Part shown: positions 45,371 to 56,962 of the stretch, one piece after another | Position numbering within the stretch: the first letter of the stretch is position 1 | Layout: each line of letters opens with the position of its first letter | Assembly (NCBI GenBank): GCA_947626755.1 | Contig: CANQTP010000005.1 | Span: forward strand, 1-64,000 | Direction: 5' to 3' | Origin: an uncultured Clostridia bacterium | GTDB taxonomy: Bacteria > Bacillota > Clostridia > Oscillospirales > Ruminococcaceae | Length of the DNA: 64,000 bases | Made by a program: the position numbers and the translations under genes | Notes under the pieces: generated by a model | What the model was told of the DNA's origin: nothing | The model's database searches: none | The model's input: the letters and a program-made list of their open reading frames with translations, nothing else

Positions 45371-45545
45371 TTATTTACCAAGTTCAAGGCTCATCACGAG
45401 AGTTATATCTTCCCACTGATTTTGCCTTAAATACTTGCCGTTAGCCTTCTGATAGGCTCTTGCCATTTCATAGGTTATCGGAAAATCCCATTGTATAGCG
45501 ATTTTCTGATTAATCCCTATTACTAATAGCTGCCTGTGCAAGTGG
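45371..45545 (-). pseudogene. short reading-frame fragment without a clear start
   Basis: On the minus strand a frame reads INQKIAIQWDFPITYEMARA and then YQKANGKYLRQNQWEDITLV, ending MSLELGK just before the terminator at 45327-45363. It looks like real protein sequence, but there is no ribosome binding site or ATG before it, and the frame runs back into araC. It may be the tail of an ICE or host gene cut when the sugar operon and the ICE came together. The family was not recognised. Confidence 0.4.
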
Positions 45546-45557
45546 AGATAATTCTCT

Positions 45558-46421
45558 CTATCTTCCGCTTTTCATCTTCCGATACTCCGACGGTGAAACA
45601 CCAACGTGCTTATGAAACAGCCTGCTGAAATAAAGAGCGTTATCATATCCGACAGCCTCGGCAATTTCAGAAATATTGTATTCGGTGGTTTCCAGCAGAC
45701 TTTGTGCGTTTGCCATTCGTAGGGAGAGGATATACTGCATCGGAGTAACCTTCAGAATTTGCTTGAAGCTTCGTATAAACCAACAGGTGCTCATATGACG
45801 TGACTCGGCGTATTCATCAATGTTCAGAGGCTTGTTGTAATTTTCATTGAAATAATGGGTAGCACGATCAATCTCGTTCTGAATGTCGCTTCCCGATTTT
45901 TTTCCTTCTTTGATATAACGGTTAATCATAATGAAGATATGGCGCAACGTAATCGCAATCAATTCCTCGTAATTCTGACGGCACAGTTGCAGCTCCTGAA
46001 TAATCTGACGATACAGCCACGCATAATCGGGAGAGTTTCCTGTATAGAACACGTTTTTATTATTCGGTATTTCGTAGTTATCCAGAATACCCTCTACCAT
46101 TCGTCCCGTGAAATGCACCCAGTAAACCTCGGTTTTTTCGGGAGCATAATAATAGTAAAATTGTATCTCACCCGGTCGGAAAAGTACCATATTTCCCTCA
46201 GTTATGATTGTTTCTTTTCCCTGCAGACCATCAAAATAGAAATGTCCCTTGCCTTTGGCTATGTATAAAAGCTGATAGTCACGTCTGCCTGTGGGACGCT
46301 CCGTTGAAACAACAGGGCGGCTGTGCACACGATAATATCCGCAGCTTGTAACAACAAGTGATTTGCTTGTATCAACCATATCATTCAGAGAATTGTGTAA
46401 ATACGCAACGTTTGTAAACAT
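45558..46421 (-). CDS. AraC-family transcriptional regulator of the lac/gal operon
   Basis: A 287-residue regulator from ATG 46421 (AAAGGAG eight bases upstream; an ATG two codons earlier is too close to it). Residues 15-155 form a cupin-like sugar-sensing domain (LLYIAKGKGHFYFDGLQGKE). The C-terminal 100 residues are the double helix-turn-helix AraC domain (LNIDEYAESRHMSTCWFIRS; ISEIAEAVGYDNALYFSRLF). It is divergent from the transporter gene, with a 260-base shared control region, so it probably activates the lactose operon when the sugar is present. Confidence 0.9.
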   Translation of the reverse strand: MFTNVAYLHNSLNDMVDTSKSLVVTSCGYYRVHSRPVVSTERPTGRRDYQLLYIAKGKGHFYFDGLQGKETIITEGNMVLFRPGEIQFYYYYAPEKTEVYWVHFTGRMVEGILDNYEIPNNKNVFYTGNSPDYAWLYRQIIQELQLCRQNYEELIAITLRHIFIMINRYIKEGKKSGSDIQNEIDRATHYFNENYNKPLNIDEYAESRHMSTCWFIRSFKQILKVTPMQYILSLRMANAQSLLETTEYNISEIAEAVGYDNALYFSRLFHKHVGVSPSEYRKMKSGR

Positions 46422-46427
46422 AACCAT

Positions 46428-46682
46428 AACTCCTTTCGTTTTTATCAGTATAACATATTATAAGCTGAATTTCAATGCTTTTGTATCATTTTGTGCATAT
46501 TTTAGTCTATTGTGTTTATTGTTTACGCTTTAAAACCGTGTTAGAATATAATCAGGAAAAACAAAGGCGCCTTTAAACGGAAACAGTATTCACCCGTTAT
46601 GTGAGTGCTGCTTCGGTGCAAAACTCGAGACTTGCACCGAAACTGAACAACAACAGTATTTTCTGTTAAAGGAGAGTTTTCT
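46428..46682. promoter_or_regulatory. divergent control region and structured leader of the lac/gal operon
   Basis: A probable rightward promoter lies near 46529-46555 (TTTACG and a TATAAT-like box; spacing slightly long, as expected for an activator-dependent promoter). The leader holds two hairpins: CAGTATTCAC/GTGAGTGCTG (46583-46609, two G-U pairs) and a perfect 10-bp stem TTCGGTGCAA/TTGCACCGAA (46612-46641). AAAGGAG lies just before the ATG at 46683. Confidence 0.6.
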
Positions 46683-48119
46683 ATGGATAACAAGAAGTAT
46701 CTTAAATGGTACAACAAAATCGGCTATGGTTCAGGAGACGTTGCCGGTAACATTGTATACGCATTCTTATCATCATTCGTAATGATTTACCTTACCGATA
46801 CAGCGGGACTTAACGCAGGTATCGTCGGAACTCTTATGATGGTATCAAAAATCTTTGACGGTGTATCAGACATATTTTTCGGTGCAATGATTGACAAGAC
46901 AAAAACAAAAATGGGTAAAGCAAGACCCTGGATGCTCTGGCCTTATATCGGATGCAGCGTTGCACTGGCGGCAATCTTCGCAATTCCAGCGGAAATGGGT
47001 GATGTAGCAAAATATGCATATTTCTTTATTGCCTACACACTTCTTAATGCAGTATTCTTTACAGCAAACAATATCGCTTACGCAGCCCTTACAGCACTTG
47101 TTACAAAGAACGGCAACGAGCGTGTACAGCTTGGCTCAATCCGCTTTGTTTTCGCATTCGGCACAAGCCTTCTCATTCAAAGCATTACAGTAGGTGCAGT
47201 TGAGTACTTCGGCGGCGGTGCAGACGGCTGGAGAACAGTTGCAATCATTTATGCGATTGTCGGTCTCATTGTAAATACAATCTCTGTATTCTCCGTTAAG
47301 GAGCTTCCCGAAGATAAGCTTACAGACGAAAACCCTGTGGAGAAAGAAGCAGCAAAATTCTCAAGCGACTCCTATCCTGACTTTGATCTTGCAGAAAACG
47401 CATGTCCAAAGGAAAAGAAGGAAGAAAAGTACTGCTTTGTTAAGGCAATGAAAATGCTGTTCACAAACAAGTTCTACATTATGATATGTATAATCTATAT
47501 CTGCTGTCATCTCTATTCCTCAATGATTAGTATGGGCGTATTCTATATGACTTATGTTCTCGGCGACGCAGATATGCTCGGTACATTCTCTGCTTTCATC
47601 AACATTCCTATGATGTGTGGCTTACTTGCAACACCGTTCCTTGTAAAGAAGCTGGGCGGTATGTATAAGCTGAATTTCACAGGCTATCTTATTGCAACAA
47701 TCGCAAGAGCATTAGTAATCGTTGGCGGATATATCGGAAATCTTCCTATGATGCTGATATTTACAGCGATTGCCGCAATCGGTATGAGTCCTATGCAGGG
47801 CGACCTTAACGCACTTATCGCTGCTTGCTCCGATTATACCTACCGTACAACAGGCAAGCGTATCGACGGTACAATGTATTCCTGCTCATCTCTCGGCGTT
47901 AAAATCGGCTGTGGTATCGGTACAGCGCTTACAGGCTGGCTCCTTGCTGCAGGTAATTATGTTGCAAACGCACCTGTTCAGCCCGATTCCTGTATCAATA
48001 TGCTGAACCTGATGTATCTCTGGTTACCTATGATTTTCAATCTCATTATAACAATAGTTCTGTCAAGACTGACAGTTGAAAAGGCAAACGAAGACTGGGA
48101 CAAGGCTCACAGCAACTAA
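46683..48119 (+). CDS. GPH-family sugar:cation symporter (lactose/galactoside transporter)
   Basis: A 478-residue membrane protein of the glycoside-pentoside-hexuronide family, with about 12 transmembrane helices. Family features include the start YNKIGYGSGDVAGNIVYAF, the IDKTKTKMGKARPWMLWPY motif after helix 2, and a central cytoplasmic loop (about 205-255) rich in charged residues. There is no IIA domain at the C-terminus, so PTS regulation through that route is absent. It is the first gene of the operon, 13 bases before the beta-galactosidase, and most likely imports lactose with H+ or Na+. Exact substrate is inferred from context. Confidence 0.9.
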   Translation: MDNKKYLKWYNKIGYGSGDVAGNIVYAFLSSFVMIYLTDTAGLNAGIVGTLMMVSKIFDGVSDIFFGAMIDKTKTKMGKARPWMLWPYIGCSVALAAIFAIPAEMGDVAKYAYFFIAYTLLNAVFFTANNIAYAALTALVTKNGNERVQLGSIRFVFAFGTSLLIQSITVGAVEYFGGGADGWRTVAIIYAIVGLIVNTISVFSVKELPEDKLTDENPVEKEAAKFSSDSYPDFDLAENACPKEKKEEKYCFVKAMKMLFTNKFYIMICIIYICCHLYSSMISMGVFYMTYVLGDADMLGTFSAFINIPMMCGLLATPFLVKKLGGMYKLNFTGYLIATIARALVIVGGYIGNLPMMLIFTAIAAIGMSPMQGDLNALIAACSDYTYRTTGKRIDGTMYSCSSLGVKIGCGIGTALTGWLLAAGNYVANAPVQPDSCINMLNLMYLWLPMIFNLIITIVLSRLTVEKANEDWDKAHSN

Positions 48120-51086
<2,967 letters not shown>

Positions 51087-51105
51087 TATCATAGGAGATG
51101 ATTTT

Positions 51106-52392
51106 ATGAATATTACCGATACTTTACAGAGTATTGAAAACAATGAATTTACAAAAGTCTTTTCAGAGCTTTATGGTACAGACGATGACACTATGACATA
51201 TCAGAAACAGCGCTATCTTGACGCAGTAAGCAGCTTTGCAAAGCTGTATCCCGGCAGAAAGGATATCCGTATCTTCTCCGCATCCGGCAGAACTGAAATC
51301 GGAGGCAACCACACCGACCACCAGCACGGCTGCGTGCTGGCGGCGGCTGTAAATCTTGATGCTATCGGCGTTGTAGCCTTTCACAATGACGGAGTTATCC
51401 GCATTAAATCCGAGGGATATAATCCTTTCACTGTGAATCTGAGCGATATTTCCGTTCAATCGGGTAATACAGGCACAGCCGCAATCGTAAGCGGTATAGC
51501 GACAAGATTTATGGATATGGGTGTTAAAATCGGCGGTTTTGATTTATATTGCACCTCTGACGTAATCTGCGGAAGCGGAATTTCTTCATCAGCCGCTTTT
51601 GAAACGCTGATTGGTACAATAATAGATACCTATTATAACGATAATAAGGCAGGAGCAGTTGAAATCGCAAAAATCGGACAGTTTGCCGAAAATGTTTATT
51701 TTGGCAAGAACAGCGGTCTTATGGACCAGATGGTTTCTTCTGTGGGAGGCTTGGTGTTCATCGACTTTTCAGATACGGAGCAGCCAAAGGTTGAAAGCTT
51801 CAGCTGTGATTTTGAGGAATACGGCTACTGCCTGTGCATTACCGATACAAAGAGCAGTCACGCTGACCTTACTGATGATTATACCGCAATCAGAAATGAG
51901 ATGGAGAATATTGCAAAGCATTTCGGCAAGACCCATCTGAGATTTGTGAATGAGCTTTTATTTTACAATGAAATTCCGAAGCTCCGTGAAACCTGTTCTG
52001 ATAGAGCAATAATCCGAGCAACGCATTTCTTTGAGGAAAACAATCGTGCAAAATTTGAAGCTTCTGCTTTGAAAGATGGAAACTTTGAATACTTCCTTGA
52101 GCTTGTAAGGCAGTCGGGACGTTCTTCAGAAGCGTATCTTCAGAATCATTATTCCTGCTCCGACCCTGAAAATCAGGCAATAACCCTTGCTGTTATGCTC
52201 AGCAGAAGATTTCTTGGCAATAGCGGAGCAGTAAGAGTACACGGCGGCGGTTTTGCAGGAACAATTCAGGCATTCGTTCCCGTTGGTCTTGTTGATGACT
52301 ATATCAATGAAATGAACAGGATTTTCGGAGAAAAATCTTGTACAAAAATGAAAATCCGTCCCGTAGGCGGTGTAGAGATTACTAAGGAGTGA
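51106..52392 (+). CDS. galK: galactokinase
   Basis: A 428-residue GHMP kinase that phosphorylates galactose at C1 with ATP. The start is ATG 51106, nine bases after AGGAG; an earlier in-frame start would overlap lacZ. Motifs: the galactokinase signature GRTEIGGNHTDHQHG (about residues 66-80), the ATP-binding GSGISSSAAFE (about 154-164) and the C-terminal GGGFAGTIQAF motif. It is the first step of the Leloir pathway and lies between lacZ and galE in the operon. Confidence 0.95.
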   Translation: MNITDTLQSIENNEFTKVFSELYGTDDDTMTYQKQRYLDAVSSFAKLYPGRKDIRIFSASGRTEIGGNHTDHQHGCVLAAAVNLDAIGVVAFHNDGVIRIKSEGYNPFTVNLSDISVQSGNTGTAAIVSGIATRFMDMGVKIGGFDLYCTSDVICGSGISSSAAFETLIGTIIDTYYNDNKAGAVEIAKIGQFAENVYFGKNSGLMDQMVSSVGGLVFIDFSDTEQPKVESFSCDFEEYGYCLCITDTKSSHADLTDDYTAIRNEMENIAKHFGKTHLRFVNELLFYNEIPKLRETCSDRAIIRATHFFEENNRAKFEASALKDGNFEYFLELVRQSGRSSEAYLQNHYSCSDPENQAITLAVMLSRRFLGNSGAVRVHGGGFAGTIQAFVPVGLVDDYINEMNRIFGEKSCTKMKIRPVGGVEITKE

Positions 52393-52396
52393 TTTT

Positions 52397-53386
52397 ATGG
52401 CTATTCTGGTACTTGGCGGAGCAGGCTATATCGGCTCACATACCGCACTTGAACTTGTAAAAGCAGGAAACGAAGTTGTTATAGCAGATAATCTTGTTAC
52501 GGGATATCGTAAGGCGATTCCCGAAGGGGCAAAATTCTATGAAGGCGACCTCCGTGATTTTGACTTCCTCAACAAGCTTTTTCAGCAGGAGAAAATCGAC
52601 GCTGTAATTCACTTTGCGGCTTACTCCCTCGTTGGCGAGAGCGTTACAAATCCGCTGAAATATTACGACAACAATCTTTATGGCACTAAAGTGCTTCTCG
52701 AAGCAATGGTGAAGAACAATGTGGGCAAAATCGTGTTCTCATCAACAGCCGCTACATACGGCGAGCCTGAGAATATTCCTATTCTTGAAACCGACAGAAC
52801 CTGTCCGACAAACCCATATGGCGAAACAAAACTTGCTATGGAAAAAATGTTTAAGTGGACAGCAGAGGCTCATGGTCTGAGATATGTTTCACTCCGTTAC
52901 TTCAACGCTTGCGGTGCTGATGAAAGCAGCATAATCGGCGAGGCACACAACCCTGAAAGCCACCTCATTCCGCTTATTCTTCAAGTGCCAAACGGCAAGC
53001 GTGAAACAATCTCCATTTATGGAACTGACTACGATACACCTGACGGAACTTGTATCCGTGACTATATCCACGTTACCGACCTTGCACAGGCCCATATTCT
53101 TGCTGTGCAGTATCTCAATAACGGCGGCAAGAGCGACATTTTCAACCTCGGCAACGGCGTAGGCTACTCCGTTCGTGAGGTAATCGAAACCGCAAGAAAG
53201 GTTACGGGACACCCGATTCCTGCAACTGAAACTTCAAGGCGTGCAGGCGACCCTGCAAGACTTGTCGCATCCAGCGAAAAAGCAAAATCCGTTCTCGGCT
53301 GGAAGCCTGTTCACGACAGCCTTGAAGAAATCATTGCAAGTGCTTGGAACTGGCACAAGAATCATCCGAATGGTTATGACGAATAA
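52397..53386 (+). CDS. galE: UDP-glucose 4-epimerase
   Basis: A 329-residue short-chain dehydrogenase-type epimerase interconverting UDP-galactose and UDP-glucose. The NAD-binding GGAGYIGSHT (residues 7-16), the serine/threonine of FSSTAATYGEP and the catalytic YGETK (YxxxK) are visible, as is the SLRYFNACGAD segment. It starts five bases after galK with GGAGTG upstream and is followed by galT 15 bases on. Length is normal. Confidence 0.95.
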   Translation: MAILVLGGAGYIGSHTALELVKAGNEVVIADNLVTGYRKAIPEGAKFYEGDLRDFDFLNKLFQQEKIDAVIHFAAYSLVGESVTNPLKYYDNNLYGTKVLLEAMVKNNVGKIVFSSTAATYGEPENIPILETDRTCPTNPYGETKLAMEKMFKWTAEAHGLRYVSLRYFNACGADESSIIGEAHNPESHLIPLILQVPNGKRETISIYGTDYDTPDGTCIRDYIHVTDLAQAHILAVQYLNNGGKSDIFNLGNGVGYSVREVIETARKVTGHPIPATETSRRAGDPARLVASSEKAKSVLGWKPVHDSLEEIIASAWNWHKNHPNGYDE

Positions 53387-53400
53387 TAGGGGGCGAAAGT

Positions 53401-54897
53401 ATGATTTGCAATGATGTACAAAAGCTTATTGACTATGCAATAAAAAAGGAGCTTATAACAAACGACGATATCTATGTTGTCCGCAATCAGCTTATGGAAG
53501 CATTGAAGCTTACCGATTGGGAGGAGAATTTGTCGGAATGTTCAGATGAAACTATTGATGAAATTCTTGCTCCGCTGGTGAAGTACGCTTGCGAAAAAGA
53601 AATAATCAGCGACACGTCGAACTCCCATGACTTATTTGATACAAAGCTTATGGGTATTCTTACTCCAATGCCCAGAGAGGTCGTTGCAGAATTCAACAAG
53701 CGTTACACAGCAAATCCAAAGGAAGCTACCGACTGGTATTTCGATTTCAGCAAGAAGCTGAACTATGTACGTGCAGGACGAATTGAGAAAGACCTGAAAT
53801 GGACTTATGACTGCGAGTACGGCAGGATTGACATTACAATAAATTGCTCCAAGCCCGAAAAAGACCCCCGTGACATTGCTGCGGCAAAAACACAGAAAGT
53901 GTCAGCTTATCCTGAATGTCAGCTCTGTCCTGAAAATGCAGGCTTCGCTGGTCACGCAACACACCCTGCAAGACAAAATCTTCGTCCCGTTCCTTTAACC
54001 GTGAACAATGAAAAATGGCAGTTGCAGTATTCGCCTTACGGTTATTACAACGAACATTGTATTGTGTTTAACGAAAAACATATCCCGATGAAAATTGATG
54101 ATGAGGTGTTTGAAAAGCTGTTTGATATTGTGGATTATCTTCCGCACTATTTTGTAGGCTCGAATGCGGATTTGCCGATTGTCGGCGGCTCGATTTTAAG
54201 TCACGAACATTTTCAGGGCGGAAATTACACCTTTGCAATGGCAAAAGCACCCATTGAAACCGAGTTTGAAGTAAAGGCTTACCCAGCTGTAAAAGCAGGG
54301 ATTGTGAAATGGCCTATGTCGGTTATCCGTGTTGCGTCCGAGGACAGAAAGCAGCTGTCGGAATGCTGTGCTGATATTCTTGCCAAATGGAGAGGGTACT
54401 CCGATGAAGGCGTGTTCATCTTTGCTGAAACAGATGGAGAACCGCACAACACAATTACTCCTATTGCAAGAAAAAACGGCAATGTTTACGAGTGCGATCT
54501 CGTACTCAGAAACAATATCACGACAGAGGAACGTCCTCTTGGCGTATATCATCCAAATCCGTCGCTTCATCATATCAAGAAAGAAAACATCGGTCTGATT
54601 GAGGTTATGGGACTTGCAGTTCTTCCTGCAAGACTTGCAAAGGAAATAAATATGCTTGAAACAGCAATGCTTAATAAGGAGAACCTTTATAACTACCCTG
54701 AACTGACACAGCACGCTGAATGGGCAGAGAATATTTTAAAGCGTTATCCCGATTTCAGCAAAGAAAATGCGAGAGCAATTCTGGAACAGGAAATTGGTAA
54801 AGTCTTTCTGGAAGTTCTTGAGGATGCTGGTGTGTTCAAAAGGAATGAGAACGGACAAAAAGCATTTAAGGAATTTATTACAAGCATCAATGAATAA
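53401..54897 (+). CDS. galT: UDP-glucose--hexose-1-phosphate uridylyltransferase (class II GalT)
   Basis: A 498-residue enzyme that transfers UMP between UDP-glucose and galactose-1-phosphate. It is the longer Firmicutes type, with CQLCPENAGFAGHATHPARQ, the histidine motif ILSHEHFQGG and FAETDGEPHNTITPIA. GGGGGCGAAAG precedes ATG 53401. It closes the operon transporter-lacZ-galK-galE-galT and is followed by a terminator. With galK and galE it makes a full Leloir pathway up to glucose-1-phosphate. Confidence 0.95.
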   Translation: MICNDVQKLIDYAIKKELITNDDIYVVRNQLMEALKLTDWEENLSECSDETIDEILAPLVKYACEKEIISDTSNSHDLFDTKLMGILTPMPREVVAEFNKRYTANPKEATDWYFDFSKKLNYVRAGRIEKDLKWTYDCEYGRIDITINCSKPEKDPRDIAAAKTQKVSAYPECQLCPENAGFAGHATHPARQNLRPVPLTVNNEKWQLQYSPYGYYNEHCIVFNEKHIPMKIDDEVFEKLFDIVDYLPHYFVGSNADLPIVGGSILSHEHFQGGNYTFAMAKAPIETEFEVKAYPAVKAGIVKWPMSVIRVASEDRKQLSECCADILAKWRGYSDEGVFIFAETDGEPHNTITPIARKNGNVYECDLVLRNNITTEERPLGVYHPNPSLHHIKKENIGLIEVMGLAVLPARLAKEINMLETAMLNKENLYNYPELTQHAEWAENILKRYPDFSKENARAILEQEIGKVFLEVLEDAGVFKRNENGQKAFKEFITSINE

Positions 54898-54901
54898 AAC
54901 A

Positions 54902-54933
54902 AGAGCAGTACCGCAATTAAGCGATACTGCTCT
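54902..54933 (+). terminator. terminator of the lac/gal operon
   Basis: AGAGCAGTA and TACTGCTCT form the outer stem with CGC/GCG inside; it begins five bases after the galT stop. The following T-tract is weak (GTCTGTTTA). Confidence 0.65.
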
Positions 54934-55047
54934 GTCTGTTTATACATTAGCCACCGTTTAGTCAATAACCATTAGTATTTTGGAATACTTCTGTATGGTC
55001 ATCGCCATAAATGTAGAGCCTTTTGCTATGTCCTCAGACGAACGGAA

Positions 55048-55980
55048 ATGCCCCTCAGCACCTTTCAAGCCTGCGGAGCGGAAAACTATAACCACCTGAA
55101 AAGAAAAGACCTGAGAAATGCTTGTATGAGCAATTCTCAGGTCTTTGTCTGCTATTCAGGCAGTTATTTCGTTGCACGCCATAATGCCGATCTGAACCTC
55201 AGAGTAACGGAAAGCGAGTGTGTCATTAGACTTGTGGAATTTATGCGCAATACTGGCATTCCCTGGGCTTTCACCTACGGCAACCACGATACCGAGTCGC
55301 TTGCATCTGCAAACAAGCAGGATCTGAATGAGGTCTACAAATCGCTTTCCTTCAAGACCTCGGGCAATCTGCTTTACCCCTACACCCAGCCCGATGTTAT
55401 GGGCAGGAAAAATCAGCTTATCGAGATACGAAACTCCGACGGCACGCTGAACACGTGGCTTTTCATGATTGACTCAAACGCCTACACGGGCGAGGGCATC
55501 AACGTTTATGATTATATCCACGACGATCAGGTGGACTGGTATGCCGATGAGGTCAGTAGAATGAATGCCGAGGCAGGCCACACGGTAAATTCAATGGTGT
55601 TCTTCCATATCCCATTGCAGGAGTACAAGACCGCAACAGAGCTATATCTGGACGGCAGCGACGAGGTTACATACTTCTACGGTGAGAATCCCGGTGACCA
55701 CGGCGGTATCACCAACGATCTTGTGTGCTGTTCGGACTATCCCAGCAAAATGTTCGATACCGCACTTGAGCTTGGCAGCACATCGGGATTCTTCTGCGGC
55801 CACGACCACTACAACAATGCGTCAATCGAATACAAGGGTATTCGCCTGACCTACGGCATGAGCATTGATTATCTTGCAATGCCGGGCATTGAAAAGGAAA
55901 CAAAACAGCGTGGTGCGGAGCTGATAACATACACGCTGACAGTTCGTGGGAGTCTGAGCAGATACCGCTGGAGTCCATAA
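55048..55980 (+). pseudogene. N-terminally truncated metallophosphoesterase
   Basis: The frame resembles a calcineurin-like phosphoesterase only from about codon 46 (ADLNLRVTESECVIRLVEFM). The GNHD motif (WAFTYGNHDTES) and the GHDH motif (FFCGHDHYNNASI) are intact, and HIPLQEY supplies a further ligand. The usual first metal-binding motifs, D-x-H and GD, should precede this point but are missing. The 135 bases before it contain a terminator hairpin and no homologous sequence, and there is no good ribosome binding site. It is therefore probably a 5'-deleted remnant. A strong terminator follows the stop. Confidence 0.75.
55105..55146. terminator. hairpin upstream of the metallophosphoesterase remnant
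   Basis: AAAGACCTGAGA and TCTCAGGTCTTT form a perfect 12-bp stem, usable as a terminator on both strands. It lies directly before the homologous part of the metallophosphoesterase. Confidence 0.65.
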
Positions 55981-55986
55981 CATGAC

Positions 55987-56027
55987 AAAAAGCAGATGCT
56001 TTCTACTGTGAAAGCATCTGCTTTTTT
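55987..56027 (+). terminator. strong rho-independent terminator
   Basis: AAAAAGCAGATGCTTTC pairs with GAAAGCATCTGCTTTTT across a short loop, followed by TTTATA. It starts seven bases after the stop of the metallophosphoesterase remnant and can work on both strands. Confidence 0.85.
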
Positions 56028-56117
56028 ATAGCCTGCTGTAAAGGAATTGAATATAGTAGTTTGGAAAACTTCTATATGAGCGCAATTCTTATCAGACGAT
56101 ACGCTATGCAGAAAGAC

Positions 56118-56159
56118 AGGACTATGCCTTCTGTACACATTTACAGAGGACATAGTCCT
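56118..56159. terminator. terminator-like hairpin
   Basis: AGGACTATG and CATAGTCCT form the outer stem, with TCTGTA/TACAGA-type pairing inside. The T-tract is weak. No gene clearly ends here. Confidence 0.55.
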
Positions 56160-56193
56160 TATCTTATGTTACTATATATCGAAATATGACTGC

Positions 56194-56502
56194 TTGATCT
56201 CGCCTGTATCCATTAAATGCTGTTTCCGAGAAAAGCTATGTAAAACAGCTTATCAAGCACCGTCATTTTGGCAGAAATACGGTCTTGATTGCATAAGTTA
56301 CTGTTGGATAAACAATGATTATTGTATTTCTGATCTTGATTTCAAAAATCAACGCATAACATTCCAATTTCGTTATGCAAATAAACGCCCCGTTAATGTT
56401 GATATTCCAGACTGTATATCAAATAGGCGTATTCCCCTTAAAGCAAAATATGAACTTGAAAATTTTTATCAATATCTGATAAAGAAGTACAATCTGAAAT
56501 AA
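56194..56502 (+). CDS. hypothetical protein, doubtful
   Basis: An open frame of 102 codons beginning at a TTG with no ribosome binding site. The second half (SDLDFKNQRITFQFRYANKR, then LKAKYELENFYQYLIKKYNLK) looks like real protein, the start does not. It may be the C-terminal piece of a gene whose front is lost, in line with the other broken genes nearby. No family was recognised. Confidence 0.4.
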   Translation: MISPVSIKCCFREKLCKTAYQAPSFWQKYGLDCISYCWINNDYCISDLDFKNQRITFQFRYANKRPVNVDIPDCISNRRIPLKAKYELENFYQYLIKKYNLK

Positions 56503-56557
56503 TAATCACAAACGGCGATATTCAATTGAAATGTTTCATCATTTGATGTAGAAACAA

Positions 56558-56582
56558 AGAAATTCCCCAATGGGGAATTTCT
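56558..56582. repeat. small palindromic repeat, also found inside a virD4 gene
   Basis: An 11-bp stem (arms AGAAATTCCCC and GGGGAATTTCT) with loop AAT. The same core, with a 9-bp stem and identical loop, lies in the coding region of the second virD4 at 60597-60617. Confidence 0.6.
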
Positions 56583-56594
56583 AAAAATTTACAG

Positions 56595-56669
56595 TTACCA
56601 CACGAGATTTGCCATAATTCTCTTGTGATCGGAGAGCGATTTTTCTACATTCCAAGTCGCGATCTTCAT
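56595..56669 (-). pseudogene. start of an endonuclease/exonuclease/phosphatase-family gene, truncated after 24 codons
   Basis: ATG 56669 opens a frame MKIATWNVEKSLSDHKRIMA followed by N-L-V-W and a stop. MKIATWNVE is the standard start of the endonuclease/exonuclease/phosphatase (EEP) fold. A near-consensus promoter precedes it. The rest of the gene is missing, so this is a 5' remnant still attached to its promoter. Confidence 0.6.
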
Positions 56670-56691
56670 ATATTCACCTTCAATTATAACA

Positions 56692-56720
56692 ATTATAGCA
56701 CATTTCAATCCCATTGTCAA
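56692..56720 (-). promoter_or_regulatory. consensus sigma-A promoter of the EEP remnant
   Basis: On the minus strand TTGACA (56720-56715) and TATAAT (56697-56692) have a 17-bp spacer, a full consensus match. Confidence 0.85.
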
Positions 56721-56789
56721 ACTAATGTTTCATTTTTGAATTGTGATATAGGGTATATGCGTTTATAAATAATTTACAAAATGTTTTAG

Positions 56790-56860
56790 CACGTTTAATA
56801 ATTGAATATATTATTAACGTGAAATAAATCTAAATAAACCTAAATAAATCTAAATAAACC
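56790..56860. repeat. inverted repeat followed by four 10-bp direct repeats
   Basis: CACGTT...AACGTG at 56790-56821 is an imperfect inverted repeat of AT-rich arms. It runs into four 10-bp units from 56821 to 56860 with core AAATAAAYC (Y alternating T and C). The group lies just upstream of the ICE-B operon promoter and may be a repressor or initiator site, or part of an element end. Confidence 0.5.
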
Positions 56861-56896
56861 AATATAACCTTTTTACCTTGATTTATGCCTTTTTGG

Positions 56897-56930
56897 TTGA
56901 CAATTCCTCCAAAATCGTTTGTGGTATAAT
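56897..56930 (+). promoter_or_regulatory. probable promoter of the ICE-B transfer operon
   Basis: TATAAT (56925-56930) is preceded by TGG, giving an extended -10 (TGn) element. A TTGACA at 56897-56902 is 22 bp upstream, too far for a standard -35, so recognition may rely on the extended -10. GGAG lies about 20 bases downstream. Confidence 0.6.
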
Positions 56931-56962
56931 GGAGATACAACAAACGAAAAGGAGTGTTCACG

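Noticed and set aside
56821-56860. CRISPR-like repeats
   Set aside because: The 10-bp units are directly adjacent with no spacers and no cas genes are present.
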